64,000 nucleotides of DNA, taken from assembly GCF_000143535.2 (NCBI RefSeq), contig NC_037324.1, positions 248,001-312,000 of the forward strand, written 5' to 3'. The notes under the pieces were generated by a model. It did not search any database, had not been told where the DNA came from, and was given only the letters and a program-made list of their open reading frames with translations. Positions 56,445 to 64,000 of the stretch are shown in pieces. This DNA is from Botrytis cinerea B05.10 (taxonomy: Eukaryota > Ascomycota > Leotiomycetes > Helotiales > Sclerotiniaceae). A program made the position numbers and the translations under genes. Positions within the stretch are counted from its first letter, which is position 1; each line of letters begins with the position of its first letter.

Positions 56445-58010
56445 ATCCTAATATCTATCTATCTATCTATCTATCTATAAATTCACCCCCTAACCCTCAA
56501 CTATATATAGATTTGAAACCCCAGCAAAAGTAATATCAATATCTCCTTCCTATAATAACTAGCCGTCGGGGAAAAAGAATTTTTCCAGACTGTGTATTCA
56601 TAAGAGCTTTTTTTTCTTCTTTTTTTTAAGATATATGAAATTTTATTTTTCTTTCTTTAATCTTTATGGGGGCCAGCCCCCAAGCCCCCGATCCTCGCTA
56701 CGCTCGAGATTTAATTATAAATAATAATAATAACAATGATAATAATAATAAAAAGTACATCGTCTATTCACTCAGCTTGAGGTCCTAATACCAACAACTT
56801 TTACTATAAGACTGAAAACACATGACTTCAGAATCACATATTACCAGCATTTAGTATTTATAGCTTCTCTTCTATAAACTAAAGTAATCATCAAATTTTC
56901 TATCTCCCAAAATTATCTTTTGAAAAATTGAATGCCTAACTCTTACCGCCTCCCTCACTTCGCTATTAGAATATAATAATTCACCTCATTTTACTATATA
57001 TAGCCACTTACTTTATACTTGATATATGCGAAGGCTTTTCTTGTATGACCATTACCACCTTCTACTCTTTTACATTACCTACTAACTTGAGATGAAATAC
57101 TTGAGTCAATACTATAGAATAAAAATCCACTGTATCTAACTTTATTAGCATTATATAATACAAAACATCATACTAATAAATCATTCCTTATATTCATTCT
57201 CCTTAACACTTCTCTATTCCTCTTCTCCCTTTCCCTTTCCCAAAATCTCAAATCTCAAATCTCAAATCTCAAATCCACACCCCCTTCCCCCCTTTCTCTC
57301 TCTCTCTCTCTCTCTCTAAAAAGAGAAAACCCCCCAAACCCAAGAGATACATACCTACATACACACAAAATCCACCACCCTATCTAGGTATACTAAATCT
57401 AAATCTAAAATAATAATCAAAAAAAAAAAAAAAAAAAAAAAAAAATTATCCTATCCATCACATCACATCACAACACATACATACATACCTACATACCTAC
57501 AAACAAAAAACAAAAAACAAAAAACAAAAAACAAAAAACAAAAAACAAATACTACAAAATGAATTTTCCCAAACTCCTCGAAATACCTAATCTATAATCT
57601 ATAATCTATAATCTCTAATCTCTAATCTATCACTTACCTATATATATATATATATACATAATCCCCTCTAGATCTGAGAAGTACAAGTATCTAACTATCT
57701 AACTACCTACCTAGGTACCTACATAATTATCAAGAAACACAAACAACATTCAAACACAACACAAAAAAAAAAAAAGATAGGTAGGTAGGTAGGTACCCCA
57801 ACCATCAGGAATTATCAATCATTCAAAAGAGAAGCAAATAAATAAATAAATAAATAAATAATACTAGATAGAATATATATATATATATATAACCTCAAAA
57901 CATTAATAATTCTCACGATTCTTTTTCCTACTCGCCAAGTCTCGGTTGGCTCTCTACTAACTGGGAAAGAGAGAAAGAGAGAAAGAGAGAAAGAGATATA
58001 TATATATCTA
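56445..58010. repeat. Cluster of microsatellites and homopolymers
   Basis: In order: TATC units near 56455-56478, TAA units 56719-56753, TCAAATC units 57244-57275, TC units 57294-57317, an A-run of over 25 bases near 57419-57445, CAAAAAA units near 57500-57547, TCTATAA units 57593-57617, TA near 57641-57655, TAGG units 57777-57795, AAAT units 57836-57862, AT 57872-57890 and GAGAAA units 57965-57996. All are read directly in the sequence. Confidence 0.85.
56668..56708. other. GC-rich palindromic cluster in A/T-rich DNA
   Basis: GGGGGCCAGCCCCC can fold into a tight hairpin, followed by AAGCCCCCGATCCTCGCTAC and GCTCGAG, then by a TAA array. Such GC clusters are known as mobile or selfish palindromes in fungal mitochondrial DNA, and GC-rich 3' ends with simple-repeat tails occur in LINE elements. 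Which of these applies, if any, is not decided by the sequence. Confidence 0.5.
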
Positions 58011-59311
58011 TGAATAATTTAAACTATTCAACTTGATTACTCTTTTCGTTAGTTGGATTCGATCTCGTTCTCGTTCTCGGTTCTAATATACATGCTATCT
58101 TTCGATATATAATAAGTAATAAAGCATTAATTATTTCCCCTTCTCTTCTCACATTCTCTCACCTTCATTTCCACACCGCGTACTCTATCTTATCCCTCAT
58201 TTTCATCCTCTAACCTTTTCACTCCCCTTTTCATATTCATTCATTCATTTATTGATTCTATTAGTTTAAAAAGAATACAAAAGATATAAAAAACAAAAGG
58301 AACATTTCAATTGACTTTAATATACTACTCCACTACCTAGGTACTTCCTATTTCCTACTTGCTTCCATCATTCACTCACTACTCTACTCACTCTTGCTGC
58401 TCTCTTCTTTCTCCAATTCTCTCTCTCCTCTTTACTACCATCACCATCACTATCATTATTACACCTGTCAATTCCTTCAAGACTCTCCCATCCATTGATC
58501 CACCCTTTTATTATCCACTCAACCACTAACCAATCCCAGTCCCCAACTTTGCAGTAAAACCATCTATACCTCTTTCCCATATCCTTTCCTTTCCCACCAC
58601 TTCCTTCCCTTCAATCTCCCTCCAATCTCCCTCCCATCTACTTCTCAAATATTTCACCACAAATCCATAAATTAACCATCCATCTAACACCAACACCAAT
58701 CCTTCCTTCCCTCTCCATCCTATCTTCTCAATCTGTCTACCTCACATAGACCCGCCCCCAAAAATACAAGGAGTTCAGTTTTAGTGCTATGCGTTTGTGT
58801 ATTGTGTAGTGCGAAGTACGTAAGGTGGGGTATATTGTATGAATCTCGCATAAACCAGGAAAGGAAAAAGAACATTGAAAAGGAGATAAAAGATCAAAAC
58901 CGCAGTTGTTTTTTTTTTAAAAAGTCGAAGAGGCGAAAAAAAAAAAAATTTGTTGAAAGGACAGGACGGTGTGGATTTTTGATTTTTTTTTTTCAATAAC
59001 ATTGATTAAATGTTTGAAAGTGTATCGTAGAATTGATGCCTATTTGGAAAATTCAATCCTCCTAATTTGGCGAAAGAGTATGTTCTTCATATGCTCATTC
59101 TACCCCACGCCTATACACATAAAACACCATGAACCCTTATAAAACAGGGACTGATACCCAAAGCAGAACGACCATGTGTGGTGTAGTCACAGAATAATAA
59201 AAGAAAGGGAGTCAAGGACCGAAAACGCCGAAAAGGATTGAAATTGAGCTAAATAACATTGAAAACTCGTCGTTCGTCACATTGATTGCAATGTGTGTAA
59301 TGTAGCTATAC

Positions 59312-60295
59312 TCATGCGTTGGTAACCTTGAAATGAATGTTAGTATATTTTTCAAGTATCAAATTGAAGGTGATCAATTTACCTTGAGGATTCTCCTTGA
59401 GTAATCTTGATTGTCAGCGATGCTACCATCACTCATTCTTCTGTTTGCGAGAGTAGGATCAAGTCGGGTATCGGTGAAAGAAGCTCCTCCACTACTGCTA
59501 CTGATAGGTGATTTACCACCAGTGACAAAGTTATTGACTGCAGCATTTCTTCTATATTCCTCTTCGACTTCGCGTCTCTTTTTGTTTCGCATAAATATAA
59601 AGATACCACCAGCGATAGCAGCAGCAACCACTACACCGACAACGACGCCTGCGACGATGCCAGCTTTGTTTGGGCCGGATGATTTCTTTTCAGCCAATGC
59701 GGAAGCTGAACTTGATGCTGCTGCTGCGTTGGATGCTTGAACGGTAACGGTTTGACCTAAAGTGATTGTTAGATGAGAGATGATGAAGAATGTCGAAAGT
59801 CTTACCTCCTACTGTGACGACAGATGGTACGATGGATGTGGTTTGAGTAGCAGCAACTGATGATGATGATGAAGCGGAAGCGGAAGCGGAAGATGGATCG
59901 TAATTTGGTGCGGAACTTTCAGTGCCCGTGAGATAAACAGACCAATACAGTTTCGTACCACCACACATTTCCGTGTCAATACCAGCACAAGGACTATCAC
60001 ATTTCGAATCATCGACGAGATCATCTGCTGGAGGGAGATCATCACCACACCAACATTCGTTGCTGTTGTATGTTGCTTGAACGGCGTAATCGGCCGGTAC
60101 ACATTGGGTTTGACAATATCCTTTAGAGTTGTATGTATATGATGAATTTTTGGTCAATCCATCGCCCGATGAGAAACATCCTTTATATGTTAGGGTTTTA
60201 TATTGTCGAGGGATGAGGTCAGGAGATGGTGCAGCGATTGCATTGCCAACCAAGGCGGCAGCAGCGATAAAAGCGAGAGTAGATATCGACTTCAT
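59312..60295 (-). CDS. WSC-domain cell-wall stress sensor, single-pass membrane protein
   Basis: Minus-strand exons 60295-59806, 59756-59383 and 59326-59312 give 292 aa. Wsc proteins anchor in the plasma membrane, sense wall stress and activate Rho1/Pkc1. A signal peptide (about 1-22, cleavage near AIAAPSP) precedes a WSC domain (about 35-122) with eight cysteines (C40, C61, C65, C81, C83, C99, C103, C111) and the phrases YKGCFSS and ECWCGDDLPP. A short Ser/Thr-rich linker (about 130-160), a single transmembrane helix (about 194-218) with GxxxG-like small residues, and a basic juxtamembrane stop (RNKKRREVEEEYRRN) follow, then a cytoplasmic tail of about 75 aa. The Ser/Thr linker is shorter than in yeast Wsc1. 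The last coding exon is only 15 nt (VTNA, stop). It is supported by a perfect TACTAAC branch site; if that intron is retained the protein ends VN instead. Confidence 0.9.
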
Positions 60296-61281
60296 GATGA
60301 ACGAATGAATAGTATGTATTCCGTGAGATGTTGATGGAAATCAATCAGTCGGTCGATCTGTCGCGATGGCGATGTCGGTATCGATGAGGTAGGGTCGATG
60401 GTGAGATACGGTTCGTGTCGTGTGATGGATGTATCAGGTTGGGTTTCGACAGCCCGTATGTTGGATCGTTCGTCGGTCTCTGGATGATGGCCAGCGAGAG
60501 TGAGACAACAAATCCACCGGAGAAGAGTCTGCTGTGTCGAAATGAACGAGCGTGAATCGACGACCGATGTTAAATTGCGAAAAGATGGTGTTGTGGTACG
60601 GTGCAGCGTTTTAACGTGTGTGATGGAATGATTCAAAAAGAAAGAGGTTGGAAAATCTGATGATGACTGGATTGAATTTTCCTCTCTGTTGATGTTTGTT
60701 TTCGATCGGGCGTCGAGGAAGGGAAGGAGAGAAAGCGGACAGGCCAATAATTCTCCTGTTTCGTCCGGTGTTGGGTGTGTCGAGGGGAGAGGGGAGAGGG
60801 TTGCGAGGGAAAATAAGACGGGCGATGCTGGAATGAAGGTTGTTGTATGTAGGAAAAGGCCGCAAGCAGGAAAGGAAACGAATGTCTGGGTGATGTTGAG
60901 AAACAAGAAGGAATGAAGAAAAAAAAAAGTACGAGAGAGATAGGAAATCAACACAAGAGAATGTAAATCATCGAAAACGACCGTTGGAATATTTTATTTT
61001 TATATTTTTTTTTGGCTTTTGGCTTTTGGGGGATTGATGCGGACGACGTTGACGATGAAGAAGATCTCAGGAATAAGTGTCGGTCGGACGGGATGGAATC
61101 TGGAGAGCGTTGATATAAAAGGGATTGGTTGATTTGTTGATTGATTCAGGAGATGAAGATGGGATGGGATGGGATGGGATGGAGGGTGGAAGTGGGTGGA
61201 GGGAGAGAATGATGAGTACGAAGGAGCAAGAGACCGTTAGTAGTGTGAAGTGAGTAAGCATGAATGTGCGTACGTGCGTGT

Positions 61282-61307
61282 AGAGAGAGAGAGAGAGAGA
61301 GAGAGAG
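61282..61307. repeat. GA microsatellite upstream of the WSC gene
   Basis: A perfect GA run; a second one lies at 61955-61980. Confidence 0.9.
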
Positions 61308-62365
61308 CTGCCTCGCTGCGTGCTAAGGATGGATTTATGGATTTATGCACGTGTGGATGGAGAGATAATTATATTGCACATTGTATTTATGGTATTTATG
61401 GTATTATATTGAATTGAATTGTCTTCTATTGTATTGTATGGATTGTGGACTGGACGACGGGAGTTTGGCCATGAGATGCGTCCAACAGCCATGGTCTTGT
61501 CGGCACATCCACCGTGTGAAGAATGAAAGAAAGAAAGAAAGTACTCTGTTCTGCACTCCGGTGCCATGGACGGGAGTACCTGAATGTGCCTGCATGTGCC
61601 TGAATGTGCCTGAGAATCTTTTCTCTCTTTCCTCTCTTCTCTCTAGTCCCGACGGCCCAAGGAATGTCAGTGGCTCGCTCGCTGCACAGTCAATGGCCAC
61701 GCATGAGTGGAGAGAGCACATTCGCATTCTCCGAGCATTGATTTAGAGTTGGGGTGCTCAGATCCCAGGAGTGGATTCGCGGGATGGCATGGGATTGGTG
61801 CAGGTGTAGCTCATTTCATTTTACCGTGTACGAATAATAAGGGCAGTCAGTCTTCTTGTCTCTTGGTCTGGTCTTCTTGGGTGGTGAGGGGGTGAAGAGG
61901 GTACTTGGGATGCACGCCGACCAGTACAGACGGTCAGCTAATGAATATCTTGGGGAGAGAGAGAGAGAGAGAGAGAGAGAATCAATTGCACAAGGAACGA
62001 TTAGTCAGATGCGTTGATTCGATTCGATTCATTTCATTTCATTTCATCTCATTTCAGGTCGATATTCGTTGTTTCTACTCTCCTCCTCTCCCATCAATAT
62101 CCTACCAAGAGACTTCAACCACAGAGAGCAAACCTTGATTTAACTTTGAACCTTCACACCACCATCCCTTACTTGAAATCCCTTCGCGCGTGCTAATCCT
62201 TTCCTCCTTCTGCTTCCCAATGCCCATGTTAGCCCTGAAGTCCAAGTCACACATGTAAGACGCGTGTGAACTTTGTTTTGCTTTGCTTTCCTTCGTGCTC
62301 ACTCACTCGCTTGTATCGTCCCTTTCCTCTCGGGATAAATCGTGGGATTGTATTATGTTGTCATG

Positions 62366-62400
62366 CACAGCACAGCACAGCACAGCACAGCACAGCACAG
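62366..62400. repeat. CACAG pentamer array
   Basis: About seven perfect units of CACAG/GCACA phase. An inverted counterpart of CTGTG/CTGTC units lies at 62687-62714, about 290 bp away. Confidence 0.85.
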
Positions 62401-64000
62401 TACAAATCACTTCACAATCGAACCCTCCCTCCCTTCCTTCTCCCAAGGGTACACACGGTACATCCGGTACGGTACGGCACCAAAATTGGAACGACAACTC
62501 AACTCGAGTGGAGAACCAATGTCATTCAAGGCAGAGATGTGGATGTCGACAACCATCTTCCCAGGTCGTTCATCTTCCAAGCGACATCGTGGCTGGGTTT
62601 CGCACATGGGAAATTACCATGAACTGGGATTCTCCGTATTGTCAGACAATCATTTTTGGCTGTAATTTTGCTCGCGATGATTTACCCTGTGCTGTCCTGT
62701 GCTGTCCTGTGTTGTGCTCACATGATATAAATACTATACTTATTTGACAAACGTGTACTGGAAGATATAAATTTATGTTTTCTTTTCTTTTTTTAATCAA
62801 CTCCCCTTCACCCCTCTCCTCTTCACCATCTAATAATATATTTGCTTCAGAATGAATCACCACCATCAACCCCCCCCCCAAAAAAACAGGGTCCCAATAC
62901 CCAATCGATTTATCGCTCGATTTATCTTTAGAAATGATCGCTGGGTACCCTGTCCCCATCACCAAAGCAAAGTATTCTTAGAATCCTCCATCTGTACCCT
63001 CTACATAAATATAAAAAGACCAACACACCATCCAATCTCTTTTGGGATGAGATAAACCCTAGCAGAGAGTAGGTAGGTATTCCCGTCTTGGAAAATATAT
63101 GTGAATTTGATGTTGACGTCCTTGCCATGCTTGTGTCTTTTTCCCTCATTTCTTCTCTAACTGAATAGCTTCGAGTTTGACTGAGTTAGTGTTTGATTTG
63201 TTAAAAGAGGTGATTAATGAATATATTTGTGTGTGTGTGCAAATAAACATGTAGTCGAATCACCAAATATATGTATGTACACATAACGTTACTCTTACGC
63301 TCATTTATCAATAATTGAAAGAGGAATAAATCCTGACTTCAATTCCTTTTCCTTCCTCTTCTTGATTTCCCAATCCGGATATTGTAGTTTGAAATTTATA
63401 CATGCTTTACTCTGATTGAATCGCTTTCTTACATGTTTCTCTTCTCTTTCATTTTATTTGATTTTATTTGCCTTTTCTATCCTACCTATCTAGCTGGGTA
63501 GATAGTTAAATAGTTGAATAGGGAGATAAATAGCTTAAAGTTTATATGCACAGCTCAGCTCAGCTAGATACACAACTGACAGCTTGAGTATCTCCCTTCT
63601 CCCTCCTACTTACTTACCTACCTATCAATATAATAACAGCACACAGCATACACACCATACCCAAACAATAGTTCACACACTGTTCCTATCTATACTACAC
63701 TAATATACACTACACCACACTGCACTGCATATGACATACAATCCATCACCCACCTCCTCACCTCCCCAACCCAACCCATCCATCTCCCAGCATCAAAAAC
63801 AAACCCTCCGGAACCAGGACCCAAAACCCAAGACCGCAACACAACACAACACAACCCAACCCAACCCAACCGAAACTCCGCAATCGATCAAGAAAAGGCA
63901 AAAAAAAAAAAACTTAATCCAGCAATCCATCCTGTAACCAGTTCGCAGTTCGTAGTTCGTAGTTCGTAGTCAACAATTAAAGTTCCAAAGCCTTCCATTT

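Larger units (their letters stand above)
55911..59311. other. Gene-free, simple-repeat-rich region
   Basis: No gene is supported. From 56.4 to 58.0 kb there is a dense series of microsatellites and homopolymers, and from 58.1 to 58.8 kb a pyrimidine-rich plus strand. A GC-rich palindromic cluster stands out at 56668-56708. Confidence 0.6.
60296..64000. other. Long leader/promoter region of the WSC gene and right-edge spacer
   Basis: No gene is supported to the right edge. The part nearest the WSC gene (60.3-61.2 kb) is pyrimidine-rich on the minus strand, as expected for a 5' leader. Microsatellites include GA arrays at 61282-61307 and 61955-61980, a GATGG array near 61146-61181, CACAG units 62366-62400 and CAACC-like units near 63840-63870. 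Confidence 0.55.

Noticed and set aside
60292..60954. Minus-strand 220-codon frame ending in an ATGA overlap with the WSC start codon
   Set aside because: It has no ATG start at its 5' end and consists of pyrimidine-biased Ser/Thr/Leu/Phe. It is the leader of the WSC gene.
1..64000. tRNA genes, CRISPR arrays and bacterial-type operons
   Set aside because: I scanned for tRNA B-box motifs (GGTTCRANNCC on both strands) and found none with a matching acceptor stem. No spaced direct repeats of CRISPR type occur; the genome is eukaryotic.

Overview
This window is nuclear DNA from a filamentous ascomycete. Genes carry short introns (about 49-85 nt) with GTRNGT donors, CTAAC-like branch sites and YAG acceptors. 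There is also a dispersed 5S rRNA gene and fungus-restricted proteins (Fig1, SLD2, ATG9 of the filamentous type, a WSC sensor). Low gene density, long leaders full of simple repeats and the style of the orphan genes suggest a leotiomycete, perhaps Sclerotiniaceae; that last step is inference, not proof.

Left part, 0-10 kb: ATG9 (autophagy membrane scramblase), then a five-exon SAM-dependent methyltransferase whose first intron holds an 87-bp snap-back mobile element, then an eight-exon mitoferrin-type mitochondrial iron carrier. A purine-rich, gene-free stretch follows (9.2-12.1 kb).

12.1-18.4 kb: five codirectional genes for Ser/Arg/Pro-rich, low-complexity orphan proteins, four of them single-exon. 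They share phrases and a recurring sequence about 50-190 bp after each stop codon, so they look like a diverged tandem array. The middle member has apparently lost its ATG. A convergent gene (18.9-20.3 kb, minus) encodes a HIRIP3-like histone chaperone.

20.3-33.5 kb: a decayed short-chain dehydrogenase followed by an intact six-exon cytochrome P450 (reconstructed 499 aa, all hallmark residues present); a 5S rRNA gene; a tiny three-exon mitochondrial MRX7-like gene divergent from a classical protein tyrosine phosphatase; then FIG1, a four-helix membrane protein of mating and polarised growth.

33.5-64 kb is gene-poor: SLD2 (replication initiation), two RING-finger proteins that look like distant paralogs, a relic of a second P450, a 2-kb zone dense in simple repeats, and a minus-strand WSC-domain cell-wall sensor with a long pyrimidine-rich leader reaching toward the right edge.

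Housekeeping genes (autophagy, iron transport, replication, chromatin, signalling) are intact, while the spaces between them hold accessory or decaying material: orphan tandem genes, P450/SDR remnants, RING paralogs and small repeats. Exon structures were worked out by hand from splice signals and reading-frame continuity; every multi-exon model given as high confidence keeps frame through all junctions.
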